NCBI GenBank assembly: GCA_937885465.1
Contig: CAKZZM010000168.1
Location: 1 to 8,884, forward strand
Direction: 5' to 3'
Source: an uncultured Bacteroidales bacterium
GTDB taxonomy: Bacteria > Bacteroidota > Bacteroidia > Bacteroidales > Paludibacteraceae
Length of the DNA stretch: 8,884 nt
In this document: one piece after another, positions 1 through 5,320 of the stretch
How positions within the stretch are numbered: position 1 is the stretch's first letter
Layout: the number at the start of each line of letters is the position of its first letter
Made by a program: the position numbers and the translations under genes
The notes under the pieces: generated by a model
The model's database searches: none
What the model was told of the DNA's origin: nothing
The model's input: the letters and a program-made list of their open reading frames with translations, nothing else

Positions 1-80
1 ACTCGTTCGCAAACAAACCATACGTAATAATAAAAAATTTTGATGCGTTTGCCGTGCATTTTCCCGGCATAAAAGCAAAA

Positions 81-109
81 TTCCCTATACTACATAGTAG
101 TACAGGGAA
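81..109. terminator. Bidirectional rho-independent terminator
   Basis: Two 13-base arms (TTCCCTATACTAC and GTAGTACAGGGAA) pair with one mismatch around a 3-base loop. An A-run follows on plus and T-rich sequence flanks it on minus (TTTTGCTTTT after the stem), so it can terminate transcription entering from the DUF2442 gene. The stem is strong and the position, just past the last minus-strand gene, fits. Nothing else recognisable lies in bases 1-156. Confidence 0.8.
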
Positions 110-156
110 AAAAGTTATGTTATGATAGCGCAAAGGAAGTGCAGAAAGAGAGGGAA

Positions 157-426
157 CTATATCACATCATGATTATATCGGGCATAATTACCTAAAATCT
201 GTTCAACATGAATTACTTCAGGGCAACTGTCCCACGTTAAACCATTGCCCATAACATACCAGTCCTTACGCTCTTTTACAGGCACTTTCTTGATAGACGG
301 GAAATTAGAGAGAGGCATTATTATCTGTCTGCCATCTTCCAACGCTACCATTATCTTGCCACGCACAGGAAAGGTAACATTTTTTATCTTAGGGGTAACA
401 TCCCAATAACCATCTATTTGTTTCAT
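157..426 (-). CDS. DUF2442 family protein, likely partner of the DUF4160 protein
   Basis: This 89-residue protein matches the DUF2442 pattern: a short beta-rich fold with VALEDGRQIIMPLSNFPSIKK (residues 27-47), then a tryptophan/glycine segment (RKDWYVMGNGLTWDS, residues 53-67) and a hydrophobic end (VEQILG). DUF2442 genes commonly sit next to DUF4160 genes and the pair has been treated as a putative toxin-antitoxin-like module; the biochemical activity is not established to my knowledge. Here the start follows the DUF4160 stop with one intervening base, so the two are surely co-transcribed. It is the last gene before the terminator at 81-109. Transcription most likely comes from the antitoxin promoter at 999-1030. 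The family call is confident and the role is inferred. Confidence 0.85.
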   Translation of the reverse strand: MKQIDGYWDVTPKIKNVTFPVRGKIMVALEDGRQIIMPLSNFPSIKKVPVKERKDWYVMGNGLTWDSCPEVIHVEQILGNYARYNHDVI

Positions 427-427
427 A

Positions 428-718
428 TCATTTATTGATTTTGATTAGTTTCATAGTTTTGCCGGCTTTGAAGTTCTTCCTTTGTTGCATTAACTGACTC
501 TTGTTTTCTTCGACAATAGAAACTATTTGTTTTACTTGTGCTTGTGTCAAACTGCCATAAGACGCGATTTCGACAGTTGGTTCGAGCCATATTTTCGCAA
601 ATACTTCTGTCCCGCGTTTGCCTACATGAACATGAGCGCGATTCTCGTTTACATCAGTCCCGAAAAACAAAAAAGTCCATGTTATTCTTGCTGTAATATA
701 TAATAGTACTTTCGGCAT
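428..718 (-). CDS. DUF4160 family protein, putative TA-like component
   Basis: This 96-residue protein carries the DUF4160 signatures: an MPKV start and aromatic strand (TWTFLFFGTD, residues 13-22), the characteristic AHVHV motif (28-32), KIWLEP (42-47), and a C-terminal helix (QVKQIVSIVEENKSQLM). The histidine pair is the hallmark of the family. Family members are about 80-100 residues long, so it appears complete. It is followed after one base by a DUF2442 gene, the usual partner. Its 5' end overlaps, in another frame, the stub of a PIN toxin (682-789), so it seems to have been joined to an older TA operon by deletion or insertion. Molecular function is unknown; toxin or nuclease roles would be speculation. 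Confidence 0.85.
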   Translation of the reverse strand: MPKVLLYITARITWTFLFFGTDVNENRAHVHVGKRGTEVFAKIWLEPTVEIASYGSLTQAQVKQIVSIVEENKSQLMQQRKNFKAGKTMKLIKINK

Positions 719-789
719 TGTTTGTTATTCAATAAAAATATATTAGTATCAACAAATATGTGACGCTCTCTATTGGCTTTATTGCTCAT
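682..789 (-). pseudogene. N-terminal remnant of a PIN-domain toxin
   Basis: An ATG at 789 overlaps the antitoxin stop by four bases (ATGA), exactly as in the two other modules of this window. The 35-codon frame starts MSNKANRERHIFVDTN, matching the N-termini of the other PIN toxins (RRVYIDTN and NHIFIDTN), including the first catalytic aspartate at residue 14. After about residue 20-22 the similarity stops and the frame runs into the start of the DUF4160 gene before a TAA at 682. More than 80% of the toxin is missing, including the later acidic residues, so it cannot be an active RNase. Confidence 0.8.
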
Positions 790-971
790 AATATAACACT
801 TGCATATTTGCGACGCTCAGCGGCGGTTAATAAGTCGATGTTATTACGGCAGAAATTGTGCATAGCAGTCTCTACAATATCCTGCTTGGTAACACCACTT
901 CTTTTGATGATGATTTCAATAACCTCTTTCCCCATTAATTCTCTTTGGGTTTGTTCTACAATCTTTGCCAT
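786..971 (-). CDS. Small antitoxin of a PIN-type TA module (toxin lost)
   Basis: This 61-residue protein is a paralogue of the antitoxins at 5099-5293 and 4085-4270. They share a basic N-terminal half, a GV-T/S-K/R turn followed by a helix (here RSGVTKQDIVETAMHNF) and a C-terminal LLTAAERRKYASVI signature. It likely bound the PIN toxin and its own promoter, as VapB-like proteins do; I cannot assign a named antitoxin family. The helix pattern could be ribbon-helix-helix, but that is uncertain. The start is set by the promoter at 999-1030 and a leader (TAGCAGTAAGTTTTTA on plus) shared with the module at 5099-5351. The toxin behind it is only a stub, so this is an orphan antitoxin, now ahead of DUF4160/DUF2442. 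Confidence 0.75.
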   Translation of the reverse strand: MAKIVEQTQRELMGKEVIEIIIKRSGVTKQDIVETAMHNFCRNNIDLLTAAERRKYASVIL

Positions 972-998
972 AATAGCAGTAAGTTTTTAGTTACGCCG

Positions 999-1030
999 CA
1001 AAGATAATACTATTTTTTCAAACATACAAG
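999..1030 (-). promoter_or_regulatory. Bacteroidetes-type promoter of the orphan antitoxin operon
   Basis: On minus, a CTTG -33 element is followed by 20 bases and a TATCTTTG -7 element (TAnnTTTG). The start codon lies about 28 bases past the -7 box. The region is nearly identical to the promoter at 5321-5351, with the same spacer text including ATAGTAT and TATGTTTGAAAA. It probably drives the antitoxin, DUF4160 and DUF2442 genes. Confidence 0.75.
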
Positions 1031-1044
1031 TGTTTGTTGAAAAA

Positions 1045-1233
1045 TCATGTTATCACATATTTCTCTTTGAGAAAGGCTACAAGAATAGGCGGTAGGAGTT
1101 TGGATGAGCGTTTGTAGGTGGGACAAAGCAGTTGCATATCCTGCTCGTATTGTTTGCATAGTTCGGTGATGCAGCGCGTACTCACACCGGCAAGGTCTGC
1201 CAATTCATATTTATACATCGCTCGTTCCTGCAT
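1045..1233 (-). CDS. Small helix-turn-helix-like protein
   Basis: This 62-residue protein contains KYELADLAGVSTRCITELCKQ (about residues 8-28), the layout of a short helix-turn-helix with a glycine at the turn, followed by KLLPPILVAFLKEKYVI. Similar tiny one-domain proteins are common in Bacteroidetes mobile elements. The start at 1233 lies two bases after the ATPase stop; an internal ATG at 1218 (MYKYELADLAG) is an equally plausible start. As last gene of the operon it is a reasonable candidate for an autoregulator, perhaps acting at the repeat array at 3450-3587; this is inference. The family cannot be named with confidence. Confidence 0.6.
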   Translation of the reverse strand: MQERAMYKYELADLAGVSTRCITELCKQYEQDMQLLCPTYKRSSKLLPPILVAFLKEKYVIT

Positions 1234-1235
1234 TG

Positions 1236-1838
1236 TTAAATATCAGTGTTTTTAATACGTATGTGATAGTATGTATCGCGTTTGCTGCGCTCGTTCACTT
1301 CGGCTTGTTTGCGCTTGAAGTAGTCAAAGTTGGTGATACAGTCTTTGCGTCGGTCGATATTATCAACGGTCTTAAAGAGTACGGCATCGCTGTAGTAAGT
1401 GAAGAATTTAGGCGGTACTGTTGTGAAACCATGACCAACAGCAAACACATCAACAGCCCTTTGCCGACGACGGATGAGCAACTCTGTAATTCGCGGATCG
1501 AGATTATCTTTGAAGTAACAGCGGCAATCGTCAAAGACGATGATACCATTCTTAAAGTACTCAAGAATATCCGGCGTGTGTTGGTCGTTCCATATATGCC
1601 GCATTATACCATCCCAAAGGAAGTCGTCGGGCGTGAGCAACCTGTTTTCCTCAAACATAGTCCATTCGGCATCGTCCGGCGTAACAACAAGTATCTTCAA
1701 TCGTTCGCCACGATTATGCGCTTGCGCCCACAGTGCCATAAGCGTATTACGTAAATACGTAGTCTTGCCGGTACCATTGAAACCTAAAACGATAGTACAC
1801 TTGGCGGCGCGTGCGTTATTTGCTGTCTGTAGGTTCAT
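1236..1838 (-). CDS. Small FtsK/HerA-like P-loop ATPase (packaging or Zot-like)
   Basis: This 200-residue ATPase has Walker A GFNGTGKT (19-26), Walker B IIVFDD (99-104), then an arginine-rich helix (RRRQRAVDVFAVGHG, 123-137) and PPKFF...DAVLFKT (142-157). That order (P-loop, hhhhDD/E, an 'RRR/RH-x-vdvi' helix, a late 'lFkt' strand) is what FtsK/HerA-superfamily DNA-translocating ATPases show, including filamentous-phage Zot/pI and the A32/P9 packaging ATPases of tailless viruses. At 200 residues it is close to the small viral packaging forms and has no visible membrane segment. Its start overlaps the end of the upstream TM-protein gene by 23 bases. A role in moving DNA through a membrane or capsid vertex with that TM protein is inferred. 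ATPase confident, subfamily uncertain. Confidence 0.75.
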   Translation of the reverse strand: MNLQTANNARAAKCTIVLGFNGTGKTTYLRNTLMALWAQAHNRGERLKILVVTPDDAEWTMFEENRLLTPDDFLWDGIMRHIWNDQHTPDILEYFKNGIIVFDDCRCYFKDNLDPRITELLIRRRQRAVDVFAVGHGFTTVPPKFFTYYSDAVLFKTVDNIDRRKDCITNFDYFKRKQAEVNERSKRDTYYHIRIKNTDI

Positions 1839-2400
1839 TGTCAGTGGTCGGATTTACCTGTTCGTTGATTTGATTCTGCAACTGCGTTGCCTTCTGCTCA
1901 AGTTGCAACTTTTTGATTTCTTCTTCGAGTTTGCGGTTTTTTTCTTCAAGAAGATTTATCTTGCGTTGGTCAAGTGCTGCCGGAATCTGACTGCCATATA
2001 TGCCGACAATAAGAATGATGAGTTGCAACCACAGCGGTATATAACCGCCGGTCTGCTCGCAATAGACATAGATAATCTGCCTGATGCGTCCTTTTTGCTC
2101 CGGTGTTGCTTTGTGGCTCTCTATAGAGTTCTTACTGATAAGGTGCAAACCAAACGCCGCACCGAAATCTATACTGTCGGTAACGATATTAGCGGTTTCC
2201 TCTACAGCAGCATTGATAAGCCCTTCATTCTCTTGCGTGTCGGCATTTTGCAAATCGTCTTGAGTAATAGGCGAATCACCGGTACTAAAGTCGGGACGCT
2301 CTTCGATGTTCATTTCATGTTTCGGCGTTTCCATCTCCTGAATAAGGGAGAGGTCGCCGTCGGTAAACTGATAATTGTCTTGTAGTTGGTCTGTTAACAT
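1816..2400 (-). CDS. Single-TM protein with a cytoplasmic-type coiled coil
   Basis: This 194-residue protein is of no family I recognise. Residues 1-100 are acidic and low in complexity. A hydrophobic stretch (about 120-142, IPLWLQLIILIVGIYG) is a likely membrane helix. Residues 146-182 are charged and heptad-like (LLEEKNRKLEEEIKKLQ) and should form a coiled coil, followed by a polar tail. The frame is open upstream to an ATG at 2511, but that lies inside the preceding gene; the ATG at 2400, two bases past the previous stop, gives the normal operon spacing and was chosen. It overlaps the ATPase gene by 23 bases, so a membrane partner of that ATPase is plausible, as in phage morphogenesis or conjugation pairs, but unproven. 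Confidence 0.7.
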   Translation of the reverse strand: MLTDQLQDNYQFTDGDLSLIQEMETPKHEMNIEERPDFSTGDSPITQDDLQNADTQENEGLINAAVEETANIVTDSIDFGAAFGLHLISKNSIESHKATPEQKGRIRQIIYVYCEQTGGYIPLWLQLIILIVGIYGSQIPAALDQRKINLLEEKNRKLEEEIKKLQLEQKATQLQNQINEQVNPTTDNEPTDSK

Positions 2401-2402
2401 AA

Positions 2403-2720
2403 TTATTTCTCTTGATTGTTTAGTGCTTCGTTGATTAGCGAAGTCAGATATTCTTTCATCTGTAGAGGCTTGCTCATGCGCAAAATACGGTCGTCTTCTG
2501 ACAGTTTGCAAACCGATAGAAAAATATCATCCTGCTTATCCCTGAAAAGCATGATAGCTGACTGTGCTTCATCTTCCATCCGTTCACAATCGCTCTGATA
2601 TAAGATTTTTACCAACTCATCATTGATAAGCGGCAATATCTTGGCTGCAATCTTTGGTACATGCGGACGAATCAAGCCCACAAGCATACTATTTATACCT
2701 ATGTCATCAAGAACGCTCAT
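2403..2720 (-). CDS. Unrecognised 105-residue protein of the ATPase operon
   Basis: The product is mostly helical by appearance: IRPHVPKIAAKILPLINDELVKILYQ (18-43) is amphipathic, followed by an acidic/charged middle (CERMEDEAQSA) and a helical end (MKEYLTSLINEALNN). No catalytic motif, signal peptide or clear membrane segment is visible. Its ATG overlaps the stop of the upstream coiled-coil gene by four bases (ATGA), indicating translational coupling, and the next start is two bases after its stop. It is therefore a genuine operon member, probably made in proportion to its neighbours, but its function is unknown. Confidence 0.65.
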   Translation of the reverse strand: MSVLDDIGINSMLVGLIRPHVPKIAAKILPLINDELVKILYQSDCERMEDEAQSAIMLFRDKQDDIFLSVCKLSEDDRILRMSKPLQMKEYLTSLINEALNNQEK

Positions 2721-3415
2721 TTTTTCAGTACCGCTTTGCGGATTTGGTCAATAGTGCGGATGTCGGGGTTGATAGTCTGTGCAATAGCGATAATGTCGCT
2801 GTCTTTAAGTACAAACTTATAAAACCATTCGTTCCATCGTTCGATAGTGTAGCGTAGGAACATATCTACCAATATCTGCATGGGCGTTATTTCGTGTCCT
2901 TGTTTAACCGTGAGGCGTTGTGCTGTTTCTTCAAGCAGTGCCACTGTAAACGGCTGTATAGTGGATTTGATTTTGTCCCAGTTGATTTCGGCAGACTGTA
3001 ATGCCCGTACTTGCTCTTGAAGTGCGGTGTTCTGCTCTGTGAGCAGATTGTTCTGTGCTGTGAGTTGCTGTAGTTGCTCTTGTGACTGTTGATAGTCGGC
3101 AGCGTGTTGGTTGTTGTTAGCCGCATATTCGCGGTCTTGCTCTTCGACTTGTGCTTGTAGGCGTTTTACTTCGGCTGCAAGTTTTTCGTTTTGCTCTTGA
3201 AGCGTGGCGTTAGTACGATTAAGTTCGTTGCACTGTCGGAGTAGGTCAGAGTTACTTTCCTGCGGATTCTCGTATGGTTCGAGAATAGCTAACAGGTTAC
3301 TCTCGGAGCAGTCGGGTTTACCTTGCAATGTTTCATGCGGGAAGAGTTGCGCGAAATGGTTGTAAGTGTCGGTGCTGACATTAAAGGTCAGCGGCTTTCT
3401 TTCAGTTTTTGCCAT
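2717..3415 (-). CDS. Long coiled-coil protein, first gene of the ATPase operon
   Basis: This 232-residue protein has three visible parts: a short N-terminal domain (residues 1-50, KPLTFNVSTDTYNHF), a long glutamine/glutamate-rich coiled coil (about 58-140, with repeated L-x-E-Q-N patterns), and a helical C-terminal domain (about 145-232) with aromatic residues (ERWNEWFYKF). I do not recognise the family. The layout resembles DNA-binding or scaffold proteins of mobile elements that join two domains by a coiled-coil spacer. It starts at the ATG at 3415, about 80 bases downstream of a good promoter (3498-3529), with phased repeats in the leader. It overlaps the next gene by four bases. Confidence 0.65.
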   Translation of the reverse strand: MAKTERKPLTFNVSTDTYNHFAQLFPHETLQGKPDCSESNLLAILEPYENPQESNSDLLRQCNELNRTNATLQEQNEKLAAEVKRLQAQVEEQDREYAANNNQHAADYQQSQEQLQQLTAQNNLLTEQNTALQEQVRALQSAEINWDKIKSTIQPFTVALLEETAQRLTVKQGHEITPMQILVDMFLRYTIERWNEWFYKFVLKDSDIIAIAQTINPDIRTIDQIRKAVLKK

Positions 3416-3449
3416 AATTTATGTAAATTTAGTTATTTCAATTAGTTAG

Positions 3450-3493
3450 TCGGAGTTCGCTCGGAGTTCGCTCGGAGTTCGCTCGGAGTTTCG
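3450..3493. repeat. Four tandem 11-bp repeats in the operon leader
   Basis: The unit TCGGAGTTCGC occurs at 3450, 3461 and 3472 exactly, with a fourth, variant copy at 3483. An 11-bp period puts each copy on about the same DNA face. They lie just downstream of the predicted transcription start, the place of an operator. Confidence 0.9.
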
Positions 3494-3497
3494 ATTG

Positions 3498-3529
3498 CAA
3501 AATTACGGAGCGATGTCGGGCTATACAAA
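3498..3529 (-). promoter_or_regulatory. Promoter of the coiled-coil/ATPase operon
   Basis: On minus the sequence has TTTG (plus 3526-3529), a 20-base spacer and TAATTTTG (plus 3498-3505), a full match to the Bacteroidetes consensus. The predicted start site falls at about 3491, at the edge of the 11-bp repeat array. No other promoter is visible between the five genes it would serve. Confidence 0.75.
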
Positions 3530-3547
3530 AAATGACGTACAATTTTG

Positions 3548-3587
3548 TCGGAGCTTTGTCGGAGTTGGCTCGAAGCTGATGTCGGAG
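3548..3587. repeat. Second TCGGAG array upstream of the same promoter
   Basis: TCGGAG occurs at 3548, 3559 and 3582, with the variant TCGAAG at 3570, i.e. steps of 11, 11 and 12 bases. It lies just upstream of the -33 element, so the promoter sits between two phased clusters of the same motif. Confidence 0.75.
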
Positions 3588-3598
3588 CGCAAAAAGAA

Positions 3599-3624
3599 AG
3601 CCGCCTGCATAATTGCAAGCGGCT
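3599..3624 (-). terminator. Terminator after the frameshifted PIN toxin
   Basis: An 11-bp stem (AGCCGCTTGCA and TGCAGGCGGCT on minus, one G-U pair) with an ATTA loop is followed by TTCTTTTT. It lies about 20 bases past the toxin stop at 3644 and closes that TA operon before the next promoter. Confidence 0.85.
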
Positions 3625-3643
3625 ACTATAAGTATGATGTTAA

Positions 3644-4088
3644 TTAAAATATAATTTTGCGCACTTTCTTAGGGGTAAAAGCTACAATGTTTGCGAGTGA
3701 AGAAAAGTCTTTAATATTGTTAGTCATAATATAAAAACACTTGACTTTTTGGCTCATTTCGTACTGATATAAATCTTCAATATCTTTTGCTAATTTAGCA
3801 CTGATAGCCTGCTTAATATCTTGCTCATTAAACTTAATGATATTGTAGCGATGTATAAAGTTGGCTATTTCTTTAATCATCGTTTCAGCACCGATATACT
3901 TTTGCAGTTTGGCAGTTATTTGAGCTATTGAGAGAGGATACATATAACTTTTTACCATTCAAACCAAAAAGAAAACGCAAAGCATCGGCGTTATCAGTTG
4001 AAGCGGTCTTATATAAATGATACTTTTCCACAAAATAATTCATTAAGCAGTTGGTATCTATAAATATATGATTTTCGTTGTTTTTCAT
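3644..4088 (-). pseudogene. PIN-domain toxin broken by a one-base frameshift
   Basis: Two overlapping minus frames together make one PIN protein. The first (4088-3885) begins with NHIFIDTNCLMNYF, including catalytic Asp11, and runs to about KKLYVSSL. The second (to 3644) resumes with SIAQITAKLQKYI and carries AKDIEDLYQY and TNNIKDF, the later acidic motifs, ending KKVRKIIF. Aligned with the toxin at 4479-5102 the join lies in the tandem CT run at about 3930-3938, where one extra base is present. Without it the protein would be about 147 residues, normal for the family. The ATG overlaps the antitoxin stop (ATGA). A sequencing error or phase-variable tract are alternatives to true inactivation. 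Confidence 0.8.
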
Positions 4089-4270
4089 AGAGATAATACT
4101 TCTGCGTATTGTTTCTTTTCGGCTGCTGTGAGCAGATCTAAATTAGCATTTACCCAACGACGTTCTGCAACATCGTGGATTTCACTTCTGCTTACACCCG
4201 CTTTTGCAAGCATGGTCTTGAGTAACTGGTCGCGTTTCTTACCGAGTTCGGCATTTCGTTTTGCTGTCAT
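4085..4270 (-). CDS. Small antitoxin of the second PIN TA module
   Basis: This 61-residue protein, MTAKRNAELGKKRDQ..., is a diverged paralogue of the antitoxins at 786-971 and 5099-5293: AGVSRSEIHDVAERRW (about 25-40) and the ending LLTAAEKKQYAEVLSL correspond to the shared pattern. The frame is open to an ATG at 4318, but the -7 element lies at 4296-4303, so only the ATG at 4270 falls inside the transcript; that start is used. It probably binds the PIN toxin encoded four bases into its end and its own promoter. It looks intact although its toxin is frameshifted. Its lower similarity suggests this module is the oldest duplicate or came separately. Confidence 0.75.
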   Translation of the reverse strand: MTAKRNAELGKKRDQLLKTMLAKAGVSRSEIHDVAERRWVNANLDLLTAAEKKQYAEVLSL

Positions 4271-4295
4271 AATTATAGTGTTTCTAATTCGCTTG

Positions 4296-4327
4296 CAAAA
4301 ATACTGCTTTTTCTGCAAATCTGCAAG
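4296..4327 (-). promoter_or_regulatory. Promoter of the second PIN TA module
   Basis: On minus: CTTG (plus 4324-4327), 20 bases, then TATTTTTG (plus 4296-4303). The layout matches the other two antitoxin promoters although the spacer sequence differs. It fixes the antitoxin start at 4270. Confidence 0.65.
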
Positions 4328-4363
4328 TATTTAGCCCAAAACAGGTATTTTTTAGGTTTTATA

Positions 4364-4411
4364 TTTTTTGTAACCAAATTTGTAACCACTTTTGTAACCG
4401 AATTTGTAACC
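4364..4411. repeat. Four 12-bp TTTGTAACC iteron-like repeats
   Basis: Four tandem units of 12 bases each end in TTGTAACC (unit ends at 4375, 4387, 4399, 4411), e.g. AAATTTGTAACC. Further copies of the core lie nearby: TGTAAC at 4568, TGTAACC at 4574, and the inverse GGTTACA at 4459. A T-rich stretch follows (4421-4440). Direct short repeats beside AT-rich DNA resemble iterons, or an operator for the adjacent TA promoter. Confidence 0.85.
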
Positions 4412-4478
4412 ACATAACTCCTTATTTTTCTTTTTTTTACCCTCTTTAGCCTTGTTTAGGTTACAGAGTTACAAAAAT

Positions 4479-5102
4479 TTAGTAATATAAAGGGGATAAA
4501 AAGGGGGCGAAGCGGGGGCAATAGGTGCGCACGCGTTTCCTTGCGTTGGCTTTAGACGATAACGAAATGTAACTGTAACCGAATAAGGCATGGCGCATAA
4601 AAAAGCCGTCTGTAACGCTACAAACGGCTTTATCTGAATGATTCATGAGTTGTATTACGCATCTATCATCTATTGTATATACATGCGAAGGCGTTATTGC
4701 TGAAATAGCATTATATTTGTAGTCCTTCACATTGTTTGTTACATAGTAGTAGCATTTAAGTTTAGAACCTATAACATATTGCAGATTATCTTCGAGGTCG
4801 CTGTTTTCCATGACAAAAGCAGCCTCAATATCTTTATCGGTAAATCCTATAAAATGAATTTTATTTGCTAATTTACGGACAAAGGTTACAACAGATTCGC
4901 GAGAAGCTTTAATCTGCTTATTACCTTGTAGTGTAGAAATTGTTTGCGCGATGGTCAATACTGATGCGTATAACTCACAATCGCGCATCTTAAAAAGCAT
5001 CTCCATTGCTTTAGTATCTTCTTGCAGACCACGATAGTAGTTTATAAGGACATTGGTGTCGATATAAACTCTGCGCTCTTTATTCAATGTTTTGCCGCTC
5101 AT
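4479..5102 (-). CDS. PIN-domain toxin (VapC-like RNase) with an abnormal C-terminal extension
   Basis: Residues 10-145 form a PIN domain: RRVYIDTNVLINYY with catalytic Asp15, SVLTIAQTISTL (47-58), SDLEDNLQY with Asp102/Asp105, and VTNNVKDY with Asp127, then ITPSHVYTID at the usual end. PIN toxins are metal-dependent RNases, often cutting tRNA or rRNA. The family is normally about 130-150 residues; this frame continues to 207. The extra 60 residues include the DNA of a clear terminator (4602-4631, codons about 158-167) and low-quality sequence rich in R, P and S. In both other frames stops occur at codons 143-147, so a small indel has probably removed the original stop. Its ATG overlaps the antitoxin stop by four bases. 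Whether it is still active is unknown. Confidence 0.8.
   Translation of the reverse strand: MSGKTLNKERRVYIDTNVLINYYRGLQEDTKAMEMLFKMRDCELYASVLTIAQTISTLQGNKQIKASRESVVTFVRKLANKIHFIGFTDKDIEAAFVMENSDLEDNLQYVIGSKLKCYYYVTNNVKDYKYNAISAITPSHVYTIDDRCVIQLMNHSDKAVCSVTDGFFMRHALFGYSYISLSSKANARKRVRTYCPRFAPFLSPLYY
4602..4631 (-). terminator. Rho-independent terminator lying inside the toxin frame
   Basis: On minus, AAAGCCGT-TTGTA pairs with TACAG-ACGGCTTT (13 bp, one G-U) around a GCGT loop, with a run of six T's at the 3' side. It is placed where a terminator after a normal-length toxin would be, but the present frame reads through it. Confidence 0.85.
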
Positions 5103-5293
5103 GATATTACACTTGCATACTTGCGTTGCTCCGCCGGTGTAAGCAACTCTTGATAATACCTATTAAAAAAGCGGTGCATAGCATCTTCCAATAACACTTT
5201 TTTAGTTACTCCACCGCGTTTGAGTACCAGTTCCATGCTCTCTTTTGCCAATTGTTCGCGACGTATCTCGTCAGCAGTCTTTTTTGTTGCCAT
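5099..5293 (-). CDS. Small antitoxin of the first PIN TA module
   Basis: This 64-residue protein is very basic in its N-terminal half (MATKKTADEIRREQ), then RGGVTKKVLLEDAMHRFF (about 26-43) and LLTPAEQRKYASVIS at the end, close to the orphan antitoxin at 786-971. The C-terminal half is the usual toxin-binding part in such proteins and the N-terminal half the DNA-binding part, though I cannot name the fold. Its stop overlaps the toxin ATG (ATGA), so the pair is translationally coupled. The start follows a leader (TAGCAGTAAGTTTTTA on plus) and promoter shared with the orphan module, making these two recent duplicates. Confidence 0.8.
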   Translation of the reverse strand: MATKKTADEIRREQLAKESMELVLKRGGVTKKVLLEDAMHRFFNRYYQELLTPAEQRKYASVIS

Positions 5294-5320
5294 AGCAGTA
5301 AGTTTTTATAATTCACGGCG

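Noticed and set aside
1236..1838. Filamentous phage Zot/pI gene proper
   Set aside because: The ATPase core would fit, but the membrane segment usual in Zot/pI is missing from this protein and no coat or replication-initiator gene of inoviruses is seen; kept as FtsK/HerA-like only.
1540..2385. 281-codon open frame on plus
   Set aside because: It lies fully antisense to the ATPase and TM-protein genes, which have clear motifs and operon spacing. Its translation is hydrophobic/cysteine-rich without a recognisable domain.
2401..2511. ATG at 2511 as start of the TM protein
   Set aside because: It would overlap the preceding 105-residue gene by more than 100 bases; the ATG at 2400 gives normal spacing.
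3885..4088. Programmed ribosomal frameshift making the second PIN toxin
   Set aside because: No slippery heptamer, stop-codon context or stimulatory hairpin was found at the shift; slippage in the CT run, mutation or sequencing error is simpler.
4271..4318. ATG at 4318 as start of the second antitoxin
   Set aside because: It lies upstream of the -7 element at 4296-4303, so it would not be in the mRNA, and the added residues have no match in the paralogues.
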